A DNA stretch of 64,000 nucleotides, taken from NCBI RefSeq assembly GCF_013410065.1, contig NZ_JACCCW010000002.1:1550001-1614000 (forward strand). Reading direction: 5' to 3'. This stretch comes from Granulicella arctica. GTDB lineage: Bacteria > Acidobacteriota > Terriglobia > Terriglobales > Acidobacteriaceae. Positions 9,108 through 18,480 of this stretch are shown piece after piece (position 1 is the first letter of the stretch; every line of letters starts with the position of its first letter). Both the position numbers and the translations under genes were made by a program. The notes under the pieces were generated by a model that saw only the letters and a program-made list of their open reading frames with translations, made no database searches and was not told the origin of the DNA.

Positions 9108-10847
9108 CCCGATGGACGATACCGTGATTGCGATTGCGCCTCCATCTATCATCTGGTGTGCAGAGGTTTCCAGTGAGCTAAGCAGGTCAATCTCTTGGCA
9201 GGCATCGGGATCAGTTGGGGCAAAGCTTTGGCGGGCTTCCTTGTGACTGTGGCGGACCAGTTCGCGAGCAAGAGCTACCTCCTGCGACAAAATGGGCATG
9301 CCTTCCGGAATCGCTTTCACGATTGCCTGGAGTTGAAAACCAATACCGGCGAAACTCTGGGCCATACTGTCGTGAACGTCGCGGGCCATCCGTTCGCGTT
9401 CGCGAAGCACGACCTGGAGCTTCCAGCGAGCGATTTGGTTGTACATTACAAGGCACACGAGCACCAGTATCAGCAGGCCCGCGAGGTAGACGACGTGACT
9501 CGTCGTCCACCATGACGGCAATTCGAGCACTTCCAGGTCATTCACCGAACGGAGAAGCAGTTTGCAGTGCAGCCAGCTTGGCGTGTAATCCCATCTCCCT
9601 TCCACATCGACCATGCCAATACCGGTTACGCCGACCTCTGTACCCTCGCGCAGGTTTAAAACCTCAGAAGATTTCGGCGACTTCTGTAGTTCTACCGGAA
9701 GAAGACCTGTGTTCCCTTGCACGAGCAATTCGACTCCCCACGGTTCTTCAACGCTGCGAACGATGTGGCCTTGGACGGTCACAAGGCGGTATCGCGAGGC
9801 GCCGGACAGAATATCGGCAACCTGAGTCTTCGTTGGAAGAGGTGGCGATCCATGGGACGTGAACCGCAACACAGCATCCTCTAGAAATGGACCGGAGGCT
9901 TCAAGAGCTGGAAACCCCGAAACCTCGATTCTGTCTCCCAATTCGATGGGGATGACAGGATCGGTCATCACCAGAATTGCCTTTTCACCATCTTGCAGGA
10001 TGAGACGCTTGCCCGGATCGTAGTAGGTCACAACTCCGGCGACACGCACGCGATGATACGAATTGGTTCCTGAGCGGTACTGCATGAGCGCTCCCACAGG
10101 AACAAGAGGTTTGGAAAAAGGATCTTCGTCTGTCGGCTTCAGTACAGTCATTTGACTCAGGTCGGCCATGTCCAGGACGACGGAAGTCAGTTGTCGGTCC
10201 CTATTTTTCGACGACAAGGCAACTGCATTGATACGCACTTCTGCATCGAGAAGCAGGCCTGTGGCGAGGCCAGAGGTATCTCTCAGAGCGACGTCGACAA
10301 TCCCATCCTTCATCGCCAGTTTGAACCAAGTCCGTGCCCTTGGGTTTGTGTTGATGGGCAATTGAATGGAGCGCACTACACCCTCGACAGTTACATATTG
10401 CGCGTCTTCATCCCCTGAACTCAGTTGTCTGAAGCTAACGTGCTTAGGGGGAGGCAATGCGCGATGCCCGATCTTTTTAGCAGATGTTGCCCAGATCTCA
10501 GGCGAGTATTGCCCGGGCCCAACTTTGCCGTGAACCTCCACCTCATCGCCGAGAGTAAATTGTCCAGACTGTGGGAAGTTGATCCAGATTCCCGCTGTGC
10601 TGTCCTGAATCACCAGGCCGACGCCATTTCGCAAGGTTACGACGCCTTGAAGTTGCGTCGTAGGGCCATGCTTAGCCTGTTCGCTCGTGAGCGAAAGGAC
10701 CGACGCGGCTGTGTTCAGCGGCACAGGAATGGCGACGGACTGCAGACCGCGCAAAGGATTCAAAGAACCTATCGCCAGAGCCAGTAACCCGGCAAGAAGC
10801 GCGACTCTTCTGCGGAGGCCATTGCGTCGGGGTGAGGGATTCGCCAT
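8982..10847 (-). pseudogene. NarL-type sensor histidine kinase lacking its ATPase domain
   Basis: The open frame starts best at ATG 10847 (MANPSPRR, followed by the hydrophobic segment RRVALLAGLLALAIGSL). Residues to about 480 form a periplasmic region with repeated OB-fold-like segments (LQGVVTLRNGVGLVIQDSTA, VEGVVRSI, GVVTYYDPGKRLILQD). A transmembrane helix (VVYLAGLLILVLVCLVMY) and a HisKA_3 dimerisation helix follow, with the phospho-His in RERERMARDVHDSMAQSFAG. The protein then breaks off near ITVSSIGSPR, before the HATPase_c domain. The last 40 or so codons (8982-9105) are antisense to the GH31 fragment. Without the ATPase domain it cannot autophosphorylate, so I call it a pseudogene. 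Confidence 0.72.
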
Positions 10848-10949
10848 GCTCTCCATGATCACTAACACTTTAGACTCGATGCCCATCAGAAACCAATGCC
10901 AGTTCTGTCTCCGGATCATTGCCCCGAGAAAGACGATGGATCGGTGAAC

Positions 10950-11650
10950 GGATGATGATCGCCGCCGATTTCCCTCGAGAGGTCAGGGATCGGACGAAAC
11001 TCCTGGCAAAGGCGTGGGGCAGCCCCCGCTACGCATCCTCGTTCAGTCACCTGGCAAATCTCGAACTCGGCAGGCACGAAATGCGGGTCTCGACGCTCAT
11101 TTCTCTTTCGCACATCTATAGCAAGCGGTCCGAGACCCTGGTCGATGCCTGCCCTCCTCCCGAGTACGATTCGCCCGTCTTTGAGCCCCTGGATGGACCG
11201 AACTCTACCGTCCTGATTACAGAAGGGCGCCTCTACGGGAGAACGGAGCGGCTTCTCCCTCCGAGCGGAGCGTCGCCGAACATTCCAGAGAATACGGCTA
11301 TCATTGCAAGCGACATGCACTTCCAACGGAACCGTTATCGCAACGCCGTGGTCGGACGGAAAGACCGCCTCCTCTATCCATGATCCGTCCGGGCAATCAT
11401 CACTGTCGATACGTATCAAAGAGCGATCGCGTCTCCCAAGGAATGGACGAACGAGTTCGACCGCCCCATCTACCTGCTATATACGCGGAACGGCTATGTG
11501 TGCGGTTGGTGCCAATTGACGGAACATGGGACCCGGTTCAATGTTGTCTCCCACGTCATGGCGAAGTTGGATGGCGGGCCAAGGAAGGCGGTCCGCGACG
11601 CAGGGCTCAAGGCAAGAGGGCAACTACGCTCGGAGCATCGGACTGAGCTG
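10950..11650 (+). pseudogene. XRE-type transcriptional regulator, frameshifted remnant
   Basis: Frame one reads helix-turn-helix-like sequence (SFSHLANLELGRHEMRVSTL, SLSHIYSKRSETLVDACPPP) and continues to QRNRYRNAVVGRKDRLLYP. After a frameshift near 11390 the other frame continues ITVDTYQRAIASPKEWTNEF, then DRPIYLLYTRNGYVCGWCQL and FNVVSHVMAKLDGGPRKAV. Together these resemble an acidobacterial regulator with an N-terminal Cro/C1-type domain and a C-terminal S24/LexA-like domain. The N-terminus is poorly preserved and no single frame spans the gene. Confidence 0.6.
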
Positions 11651-11764
11651 GCTTGCTATGGGTAGGGCACCCATTTCGAAATAGCTACGTCCCAAATTTC
11701 ACCCCAAATGCTGTTTTTGGTGTGCTTTGGGGAGTTCATCAAGCTGCTAAGTTATTGATAAGTC

Positions 11765-11839
<75 letters not shown>

Positions 11840-11975
11840 GTGTGTTGTGGAGCGCACTGGCACGCGTCTTGCCCCTCATCAGTTATAGCAAATCATAAGG
11901 GCATGGTCAAAGTCCCGCCGCCTTAAAACGACAGAGGTATGGTTCCAAACGGGAGCGCGAAAGGAACCACCCATC

Positions 11976-12165
11976 ATGTCCCTCATCTCCCGCCTGCAAC
12001 GCGATCAGGTCTCCGCCTCAAGCAGCACCATCTACGAGCGCTATTTGCGCGGCTGCAGCAACGTCCCCAACATGTTTCGTACCATGGCCCATCGGCCCGA
12101 GATCTTCGAAACCATCATCGCGCACATGAAAGCCGTGCTGAAGACCGGCACCCACCCCCCAGGAA
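11976..12165 (+). pseudogene. Carboxymuconolactone decarboxylase/AhpD-like fragment
   Basis: From ATG 11976 the frame reads MSLISRLQRDQV, then STIYERYLRGCSNVPNMFRT and MAHRPEIFETIIAHMKAVLK, the N-terminal part of peroxidase-related AhpD-fold proteins. The CxxC active site that should follow is missing. A second frame then gives PQEELTTIGAA and a stop at about 12190. Only about 60 codons of an expected 150-190 remain, so this is an internally deleted pseudogene. A GGTTCC/GGAACC inverted repeat lies just upstream (11941-11967). Confidence 0.6.
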
Positions 12166-12197
12166 GAACTCACCACCATCGGAGCAGCATAACCACG

Positions 12198-12965
12198 CTA
12201 AGGATAGAGAACGACCGCAATACTATACGTACTAAAGGAGCCGCCTCTCGCAGGAGCGCAAGCCCCTACAGCAACGCGATGGTCCTTCCCTGCTCCCAAC
12301 CGCTTCGTAAGCTGACTAGGCAGCAGCGCAAGATTCGCCGTCGTATAGCGCACCACGAACGCCGGCTGTTCATCCCCCGCGTACCCTGTGCTCATCGCGC
12401 AGGTCCGACGCGCATCCTCACTCGGAACCAGCTCCAGACCAGCCTGATCCAGCAACAAGCCTACAGCTGCCTCCTGCTGCTCCAACGTCAAGCTCTGAAC
12501 CGTTCGCTGAAAATCTTCCACCGCATAAAGCACGCCATCCCGTGTCAGCACCGAAATCCCCACCGCATCGACAGCCGCATCCAGAATATTCGCCCGGTGC
12601 CCCGGCGAACGCATCCACGCATCCTGCACGCTCACCGCGGTGGCTCCCTCTGCCACATTCTCCGTAATCAACTCGAAGTGCGCGCCTGCCGCTGCCCCCC
12701 GAGCCGACAACTCCGGCTCATCCGCAAAACGATGCGAGATCGTCCCATGCGCCACCATCTGTTGCGCATGAAAGACCGCCGCCTGGGTCAACGCCGCATC
12801 CAATCGCACCGGCGCAAGATGACGGTCGGCACGCTCCTGATTGATCGCCGAAAATAAATACTGCTCTGCAACCGATAACGATGGCGGAGCTAATTGCGCC
12901 CGGGCACACAAGGCCGTCAACAACGCCAGCAACACCACTCCCGGAATAAGCAAAAACTTCCTCAT
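12198..12965 (-). CDS. Secreted CAP (SCP/PR-1) domain protein
   Basis: A 255-residue protein starting at ATG 12965, which gives the signal peptide MRKFLLIPGVVLLALLTALC; the longer frame upstream (to 13079) overlaps fcl and is rejected. The CAP fold spans about residues 35-165: EQYLFSAINQERADRHLAPV, the first His in VFHAQQMVAHGTISHRF, ITENVAEG, and the second conserved block WMRSPGHRANILDA. The C-terminal 90 residues are unassigned. Bacterial CAP proteins are extracytoplasmic and of diverse or unknown function. Confidence 0.85.
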   Translation of the reverse strand: MRKFLLIPGVVLLALLTALCARAQLAPPSLSVAEQYLFSAINQERADRHLAPVRLDAALTQAAVFHAQQMVAHGTISHRFADEPELSARGAAAGAHFELITENVAEGATAVSVQDAWMRSPGHRANILDAAVDAVGISVLTRDGVLYAVEDFQRTVQSLTLEQQEAAVGLLLDQAGLELVPSEDARRTCAMSTGYAGDEQPAFVVRYTTANLALLPSQLTKRLGAGKDHRVAVGACAPARGGSFSTYSIAVVLYP

Positions 12966-13003
12966 GCTTTGTTTAACTCTGGAACCTTCAGGGAGTCGCG
13001 CAA

Positions 13004-13981
13004 TCACGCCGTCAGTTGCGACCGGACAGCCTCCCACGTAAGTCGAATTCCCTGCTCCAGACTCGTCGTGTGATGCCATCCAAGCCGATGCAGCCGCCCA
13101 ACATCCATCAGCTTGCGCGGCGTCCCATCCGGCTTCGTCGTATCGAACACCAGTTCGCCATCGAACTCCAGCACCCGCGCCACCGTCTCCGCCAACTCGC
13201 GAATCGTGACATCCTCGCCCGTACCGATATTGATCAGCGGCGGAGCATCCTCCACCAGCAGCGATTGAAAACGCGCCTCATCCAGGTTCATCAGGAAGGT
13301 GCACCCCTGCGCCAGATCGTCTGAGTACATCAGCTCCCGTCGCGGCGTCCCTGTGCCCCACACCGTCATCTGTTTCTCGCCTGCCTTCTTCGCCTCTGCC
13401 GTCTTGCGAATCAGCGCCGGTAGCACATGCGAGTTGTTCAGGTCGAAGTTATCTTCCGGACCATACAAATTCGTCGGCATCGCCGCCAGATACTGCGTCC
13501 CATACTGGCGGTTGTACGACCAGCACTGCTCGATCCCCGCAATCTTCGCAATCGCATACGGACGGTTCGTCGGCTCCAGCGGCCCAGTCAGCAAATACTC
13601 TTCCTTGATCGGCTGCGAACAAAGCTTCGGATAGATGCAGCTCGATCCAAGGAACAACAGCCGCTTCACCTCGTTGATCCGGCTCGCCTCAATCACGTTC
13701 GTCTGGATCACCAGATTGTCGCGGATGAAGTCGGCAGGATAGGTATTGTTCGCCAGGATCCCACCAACCTTCGCTGCCGCAAGAAACACAAACTCCGGTC
13801 TCTCCGCAGCGAAAAACGCCTCCACCGCCGCCCGGTCCAGCAGGTCAAGCTCGCGGTGCGTCCGCGTGATGACCTGCGTAAACCCCTGCTCCTCCAGCGA
13901 ACGATGGATCGCCGAACCTACCAGCCCCCGATGACCGGCGATATAAATACGGGCGTCACTCTTCATGAAGTTCATCGTCAT
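13004..13981 (-). CDS. fcl: GDP-L-fucose synthase
   Basis: An epimerase/reductase of about 325 residues that converts GDP-4-keto-6-deoxy-D-mannose to GDP-L-fucose. It has the NAD(P)-binding motif GHRGLVGSA, the catalytic SSCIYP and the Tyr/Lys pair in NRPYAIAKIAG, followed by YGPEDNFDLNNSHVLPALI, diagnostic of Fcl/WcaG. Starts are possible at ATG 13981, 13975 or 13966; a GAGAG element favours 13975 or 13981. It begins about 10 nt after the gmd stop, so gmd-fcl is an operon and supplies fucose for surface polysaccharide. Confidence 0.95.
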   Translation of the reverse strand: MTMNFMKSDARIYIAGHRGLVGSAIHRSLEEQGFTQVITRTHRELDLLDRAAVEAFFAAERPEFVFLAAAKVGGILANNTYPADFIRDNLVIQTNVIEASRINEVKRLLFLGSSCIYPKLCSQPIKEEYLLTGPLEPTNRPYAIAKIAGIEQCWSYNRQYGTQYLAAMPTNLYGPEDNFDLNNSHVLPALIRKTAEAKKAGEKQMTVWGTGTPRRELMYSDDLAQGCTFLMNLDEARFQSLLVEDAPPLINIGTGEDVTIRELAETVARVLEFDGELVFDTTKPDGTPRKLMDVGRLHRLGWHHTTSLEQGIRLTWEAVRSQLTA

Positions 13982-13991
13982 CTCTCGTTGC

Positions 13992-15092
13992 CTAGGTCTC
14001 TCGAACAGTAAACGCATCGAAGCCATGCGCTACCGCAAGCGCATCGCGCTTCGCCGTGTTCAGGTCAGCCTCGACCATCTCCTTCACCAGGCCATCAAAG
14101 CTCGTGCGCGGCACCCAGCCAAGCTCCCGCTTCGCCTTCGACGGATCACCAAGCAGCGTCTCCACCTCAGTCGGACGGAAGTACCGCGGATCGACCGCCA
14201 CCACAACATTGCCATCCTTATCGATAGCCTTCTCCTCAAGCCCCGTTCCCTGCCACGTCAGCTCCAGCTCCAGCAAAGTCGCGCATCGCTGCACAAACTC
14301 ACGCACGCTGAACTGCTCTCCCGTCGCAATCACGAAGTCCTGCGGCTTCTCCTGCTGCAACATCAGCCACTGCATCTCGATGTAGTCGCGTGCATGACCC
14401 CAGTCGCGTTTCGCATCCAGATTTCCAAGAAAGAGCTGCTTCTGCAAACCCACCTTGATGCGTGCTAACCCGCGCGTAATCTTGCGCGTCACAAACGTCT
14501 CGCCCCGCAGCGGTGACTCATGGTTGAACAGAATCCCGTTACACGCATACATCCCATAGGCCTCGCGATAGTTCACCACGATCCAGTACGCATACATCTT
14601 CGCCACCGCATACGGACTCCGCGGATAGAACGGCGTCGTCTCCCGCTGCGGAATCTCCTGCACCAGTCCATACAGCTCCGACGTGCTCGCCTGGTAGAAT
14701 CGCGTCTTTTTCTCGAGCCCCAGAATCCGAATCGCCTCCAGCAAACGCAGCGGCCCCAGCGCATCCGCATCCGCCGTATACTCCGGCTGTTCGAACGACA
14801 CCTGCACATGCGACTGCGCGCCCAGGTTGTAGATCTCGTCCGGCTGCACCTTCTGCACAATGTGGATCAGCGAAGAGCTGTCCGTCAGGTCTCCGTAATG
14901 AAGAATGAAGTGAGGCGAAGGAAGATGCGGGTCCTCATAGAGATGGTCGATACGTGCCGTGTTGAAGAGCGAGCTCCGGCGCTTGATGCCGTGAACCTCA
15001 TACCCCTTCTTCAGCAAAAACTCCGCCAGATAGGCCCCATCCTGACCGGTAACTCCTGTAATAAGCGCCTTCTTCAAACCTTTATCCTCCAT
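13992..15092 (-). CDS. gmd: GDP-mannose 4,6-dehydratase
   Basis: A 366-residue SDR enzyme that converts GDP-D-mannose to GDP-4-keto-6-deoxy-D-mannose, the substrate of the downstream Fcl. It has the Rossmann motif [15 protein letters not shown], the [18 protein letters not shown] block, the catalytic STSELYG and [15 protein letters not shown], and [20 protein letters not shown], all characteristic of GMD. ATG 15092 is preferred over 15131 because the latter overlaps the upstream gene and precedes a poorly conserved extension; GTAAGG lies upstream of 15092. Confidence 0.96.
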   Translation of the reverse strand: MEDKGLKKALITGVTGQDGAYLAEFLLKKGYEVHGIKRRSSLFNTARIDHLYEDPHLPSPHFILHYGDLTDSSSLIHIVQKVQPDEIYNLGAQSHVQVSFEQPEYTADADALGPLRLLEAIRILGLEKKTRFYQASTSELYGLVQEIPQRETTPFYPRSPYAVAKMYAYWIVVNYREAYGMYACNGILFNHESPLRGETFVTRKITRGLARIKVGLQKQLFLGNLDAKRDWGHARDYIEMQWLMLQQEKPQDFVIATGEQFSVREFVQRCATLLELELTWQGTGLEEKAIDKDGNVVVAVDPRYFRPTEVETLLGDPSKAKRELGWVPRTSFDGLVKEMVEADLNTAKRDALAVAHGFDAFTVRET

Positions 15093-15114
15093 CACTGTTT
15101 GCCTTACTTGAAGT

Positions 15115-16353
15115 CTACTTGATGCAGTCACTTACCAGAGCTTCCAGATCGCGCTCCAGTTGCAACAGCACCTCTTCCTTCCCCAGATGTTCTACTGCAT
15201 AACGCCGCGCCGCCTCGCCCAACCGCAGCCGCAGCGGCTCATCCTCAATCAGCTTTGAAACCGCAGCATGCAGCGCATCCTCATCCTCTGCCGGCACCAC
15301 CAGACCACAACCCTCCACCACATGCGCCACCTGCGTCCCGGCATCCGCCGTCGCAATCACCGGCCGCCCACTCGACAACATTCCCGTCAGCTTCGACGGC
15401 ATCACCAGGTCCGCCGCCCCGGCACGCTGCGGCAACAGATGAATATCCGCCGCATTCAAAAGCTCGTTCAGCCGCTCCAGAGGCTGCAAAGGAAGCAGAG
15501 TCACATTCGGGTGGTGTCCAACCAATGCCTCGAGCTGCGGCCGGAACGCCCCATCTCCACAGAACAGGAAGTGAACCCGCGCATCGTCTTCAAAAAAACG
15601 CGCCAGAGGAGCCAGTAGCTCCAACCCTTGCTTGTTCCCCATGTTCCCCGAGTACAGCAGCAGAATCTTCCCCTCCAACCCAAGCTCCGCCCGAAAGTTG
15701 TTCCCCTCCGCCTTCTGCGGATGAATCGCCTCCACATCCACCCAATTCGGAAACAGCACCGCCCGCTCCGCTGGAACCCCCTTCAACCGCGTGCGCTCCA
15801 CCATCTTCACCGAGATGCTCGACACGCACGAAAACGCGCTCGTAAAGCTCTTCTCCAGCCACAGCGCCAGCGCATGCACCGGCCCCTTCGCCGGCAGCAG
15901 CCCAAGATCGAACGCCGCATCCACCTCGAAGTCCTGCACATGCAGCCACGATGAAGCCCCAGCCCCAGCCGCCACCAGCAGCGCCAGTGGAGCCCCAAAA
16001 AACGTCGGCTCCACCGTAAACACCACCTCCGGCTGCCAGAACATCTCCCGCAACATCACCGGAAGACTCCCCACCATAAACGAAAAGAGATGCGCCATCC
16101 GCTTCACGCCGCTCGGCACGTCCGGAACATACAGCGGCGTCCGATACACCACAGGCTGTCCCTGCACCCGCTCCGTCCGATACAGCGTCCCACGATAATC
16201 CTCGCGGATCCGCCACGCCGGATAATACGGAGGCGCAGCCACCACATGCACATCATGGCCACGCGCACTCAGCCACGAGGCCATCTCGCCCGTGTACTTG
16301 CCGATCCCCGTCAGCTCCGGCGCATAGTTCAACCCATAAATCAGAATCCGCAC
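15115..16353 (-). CDS. WcaI-type glycosyltransferase (GT4 family)
   Basis: A 412-residue GT-B glycosyltransferase. The N-terminus [20 protein letters not shown] and the following AAPPYYPAW are hallmarks of the colanic-acid WcaI family. The C-terminal donor-binding domain includes [30 protein letters not shown] and a GT4-like [20 protein letters not shown]. The start is GTG 16353, supported by GAGGA 5 nt upstream; the longer frame to 16695 runs over the divergent permease gene. First gene of the wcaI-gmd-fcl operon, it probably adds a sugar, possibly fucose, to an exopolysaccharide repeat unit. Confidence 0.88.
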   Translation of the reverse strand: MRILIYGLNYAPELTGIGKYTGEMASWLSARGHDVHVVAAPPYYPAWRIREDYRGTLYRTERVQGQPVVYRTPLYVPDVPSGVKRMAHLFSFMVGSLPVMLREMFWQPEVVFTVEPTFFGAPLALLVAAGAGASSWLHVQDFEVDAAFDLGLLPAKGPVHALALWLEKSFTSAFSCVSSISVKMVERTRLKGVPAERAVLFPNWVDVEAIHPQKAEGNNFRAELGLEGKILLLYSGNMGNKQGLELLAPLARFFEDDARVHFLFCGDGAFRPQLEALVGHHPNVTLLPLQPLERLNELLNAADIHLLPQRAGAADLVMPSKLTGMLSSGRPVIATADAGTQVAHVVEGCGLVVPAEDEDALHAAVSKLIEDEPLRLRLGEAARRYAVEHLGKEEVLLQLERDLEALVSDCIK

Positions 16354-16480
16354 ACTATTCCTCAGCGACGCAAAAGCTGCTTCCGGCCATCCACCCATTC
16401 TACCGTCGATATAGCCCCAGATTCTCAGTCCAAAATTCCCATTTGCGTTCAAGCCATCAATAAGGCCATGCTGAAGGAAG

Positions 16481-17332
16481 ATGAGCCTCCTCTCCACCAC
16501 CCACCGACTCAAGCAGCAGCCCCTCGCCGCCCTCGGAGTCCTCCTGCTCACCGGCTTCATCCTCTGCGCCCTCTTCGCGCCGCTGCTCGCCCCGCAGAAC
16601 CCCGCCCAGCTCGACCTCGACGGCCGTCTCCTCAGCCCCTCCGCCGCCCACTGGTTCGGCACCGACGAGCTCGGCCGCGACATCCTCTCCCGCACCCTCT
16701 ACGGAGCCCGCATCTCCCTCATCGTCTCCATCAGCGTCGTCAGCCTCTCCCTCGCCGCCGGACTCATCGCCGGCTGCCTCTCCGGCTTCTACGGCGGGTG
16801 GACCGACACCATCCTCAACGTCTACGTCAGCAACGCCTTCCTCGCCCTTCCCGGCATCCTGCTCGCCATCGCCTTCGTCGCCTTCCTAGGCCCTGGCCTG
16901 CTCAACCTCATCCTCGCCCTCGCCATCTCCAACTGGGTCAACTACGCCCGCCTCGTCCGCGCCCAGGTCATGGCCATCAAAGAGCGCGAGTTCGTCGAAG
17001 CCGCCCGCGCCCTCGGAGCCTCCGACCTCCGCGTCATCTGTCGCCACATCCTTCCCAACATCCTCCAGCCCCTCATCGTCCAGGCAGCCGTCGGCATGGC
17101 CGGAGCCGTCCTCGCCGAAGCCACCCTCAGCTTCCTCGGCCTCGGCATCCCCGCACCCTCCGCAAGCTGGGGAGCCATGCTCAACGACGCCCGCTCCCAC
17201 CTCTTCGACTCTCCACACCTCGTCATCTTCCCCGCCACAGCCGTCATGCTCGCCGTCCTCTCCTTCAACTTCATCGGCGACGCCCTCCGCGACCTCCTCG
17301 ACCCCCGCACCCGCCTCAGCACCGGCCTCTAG
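16481..17332 (+). CDS. DppC/OppC-type ABC transporter permease
   Basis: A 283-residue inner-membrane protein with the OppC-type N-terminus (one helix, then LLAPQNPAQLDLDGRLLSPS and HWFGTDELGRDILSRTLYGA) and five further helices. The coupling motif EAARALGASDLRVICRHILP contacts the ATPase. It normally works with an OppB-type permease, two ATPases and a binding protein for peptide or nickel import, none of which is within reach here. It is therefore an orphan subunit whose partners must be encoded elsewhere. Codon choice is extremely C-rich at third positions, in contrast to the genes that follow. Confidence 0.88.
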   Translation: MSLLSTTHRLKQQPLAALGVLLLTGFILCALFAPLLAPQNPAQLDLDGRLLSPSAAHWFGTDELGRDILSRTLYGARISLIVSISVVSLSLAAGLIAGCLSGFYGGWTDTILNVYVSNAFLALPGILLAIAFVAFLGPGLLNLILALAISNWVNYARLVRAQVMAIKEREFVEAARALGASDLRVICRHILPNILQPLIVQAAVGMAGAVLAEATLSFLGLGIPAPSASWGAMLNDARSHLFDSPHLVIFPATAVMLAVLSFNFIGDALRDLLDPRTRLSTGL

Positions 17333-17354
17333 GAAAGCTCTGATTACGTCTTGC

Positions 17355-17429
17355 CTTTGAAGGGGCGCGGCTTTAGCTGTGTGGCCAGCGGAAAACTTAC
17401 GGCGAGACTGAAGTCCCGCCCCTTCAAAG
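17355..17429. repeat. Long inverted repeat at the base-composition switch point
   Basis: Perfect 13-bp arms CTTTGAAGGGGCG (17355-17367) and CGCCCCTTCAAAG (17417-17429) enclose 49 bp. The element lies between the + strand permease and the - strand araD, in the short gap where strand base bias flips. It could act as a transcription barrier or be a palindromic repeat element; no T-run follows the right arm directly, although ATTTTT occurs at 17435-17440. Confidence 0.55.
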
Positions 17430-17464
17430 CGGCGATTTTTCCAGCAGCATCTAACGTCAGTTGG

Positions 17465-18160
17465 TTATTGACCGTAGGTGGCGGTGGCTCCGTGTTTGCG
17501 GAAGTAGTGGCGGTCGAGGAGGGCTTGGGAGACGCCTTTGTGGCCGGGGGTTAGGGTGAGGGTTTTGTAGGCCATTTTGGCTACGGCTTCGAGGACGACG
17601 GCGTTGTGGGCGGCGTCGTGGGGGTCTTTGCCCCAGGCGAAGGGGGCGTGACCGGAGACGAGGACGGCGGGGACGGCCATGGGGTCTATGTTGTTGGTCA
17701 CGAAGTGATCGACGATGGCCTGGCCGGTGTTGTGGACGTAGCGGCTCTGGATGGCTTCGTCGGTGAGGTCCGGGGTGCAGGGGACGGGGCCGTAGAAGTA
17801 GTCGGCGTGGGTGGTGCCGAGGGGCGGGATGGGGATGCCGGACTGGGCGAAGCTAGTGGCGAACTCGGAGTGGGTGTGGACGACGGCGCCGATGGCGGGG
17901 AAGGCGCGGTAGAGGAGGGTGTGGGTGTCGAGGTCGGAGGAGGGGTTGAGGGTGCCGTCGACGCGCTTGCCGTGGAGGTCGGTGACGACCATGTGCTCGG
18001 GGCGGAGGTCGTCGTAGTCGACGCCGGAGGGCTTGATGACGACGAGGCCCCGCTCGCGGTCTACTCCTGAGGCGTTGCCGAAGGTGTAGAGGACGAGTCC
18101 GCGGCGGACGAGTTCGAGGTTGGCTTCGAGGACGGCGGTGCGGAGGGATTCGAGGAGCAT
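17465..18160 (-). CDS. araD: L-ribulose-5-phosphate 4-epimerase (class II aldolase family)
   Basis: A 231-residue enzyme interconverting L-ribulose-5-phosphate and D-xylulose-5-phosphate. Conserved elements: TFGNASGVDRERGLVVIKPS, the Zn ligands in VVHTHSEFATSFAQ, the downstream ligand in VSGHAPFAWG, and the C-terminal HYFRKHGATATYGQ, the normal AraD ending. Start ATG 18160 (MLLESLRTAVLEAN); the upstream in-frame extension translates a dispersed repeat and is rejected. No other arabinose genes are adjacent. Confidence 0.94.
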   Translation of the reverse strand: MLLESLRTAVLEANLELVRRGLVLYTFGNASGVDRERGLVVIKPSGVDYDDLRPEHMVVTDLHGKRVDGTLNPSSDLDTHTLLYRAFPAIGAVVHTHSEFATSFAQSGIPIPPLGTTHADYFYGPVPCTPDLTDEAIQSRYVHNTGQAIVDHFVTNNIDPMAVPAVLVSGHAPFAWGKDPHDAAHNAVVLEAVAKMAYKTLTLTPGHKGVSQALLDRHYFRKHGATATYGQ

Positions 18161-18210
18161 GAGTTGAGGATAGTATGGGTTGGTTTTTAAGAACAGGTGA
18201 GGGTTAGAAC

Positions 18211-18266
18211 AAGCAACAGCAAAGGCAACCGCAGGTCCTTCGACTTCGCTCAGGATGACAGTTTTT
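18211..18266. repeat. Dispersed hairpin repeat, copy 1
   Basis: Contains GCAACCGCAGGTCCTTCGAC followed by TTCGCTCAGGATGACAGTTT. The block GTCCT...AGGATGAC can fold into an imperfect hairpin. It is the same family as copies at 18286, 19701-19883 and 25933, always outside genes and followed by a T-run. Confidence 0.85.
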
Positions 18267-18285
18267 GGGTGAGTGGGGAGAAGAA

Positions 18286-18355
18286 CAGACAACGGCAAAA
18301 GCAAATGCAGGTCCTTCGACTCGCGCTTTGCGGTCGCTCAGGATGACAGTTTTTG
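18286..18355. repeat. Dispersed hairpin repeat, copy 2
   Basis: Direct repeat of copy 1: a purine-rich ACAACGGCAAAAGCAAATGC lead, CAGGTCCTTCGACT, a central insertion CGCGCTTTGCGGT, then CGCTCAGGATGACAGTTTTT. The central insertion is also present in copies at 19761 and, in variant form, 25933. It lies between araD and argJ. Confidence 0.85.
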
Positions 18356-18480
18356 GTGGGAATGTGAAGGAGAGCGGTCGCGCTTTGCGCGATGCCCACC
18401 TTAGCGACGATGAAGCTGTCGCGAAGATGGGGCACCCAGCATGGTGGGGTGGTGGTGATGGACTTGGTAAATTAGAAGGT

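Noticed and set aside
16354..16695. N-terminal extension of the WcaI-type gene
   Set aside because: Runs antisense to the divergent permease; GTG 16353 has a good ribosome-binding site.
16090..17343. 417-codon Arg/Pro/His-rich + strand frame
   Set aside because: Runs through the glycosyltransferase (antisense) and the permease (shifted frame); composition is that of a shadow.
17333..17464. Replication origin at the skew flip
   Set aside because: No DnaA-box cluster, AT-rich unwinding region or origin genes seen; inversion is simpler.
18161..18304. N-terminal extension of araD
   Set aside because: Translates repeat copy 1 (TVILSEVEGPAVAFAVA); the AraD family starts at 18160.
18265..18480. 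N-terminal extension of argJ
   Set aside because: Encodes translated repeat element; the ArgJ family starts near 18481.
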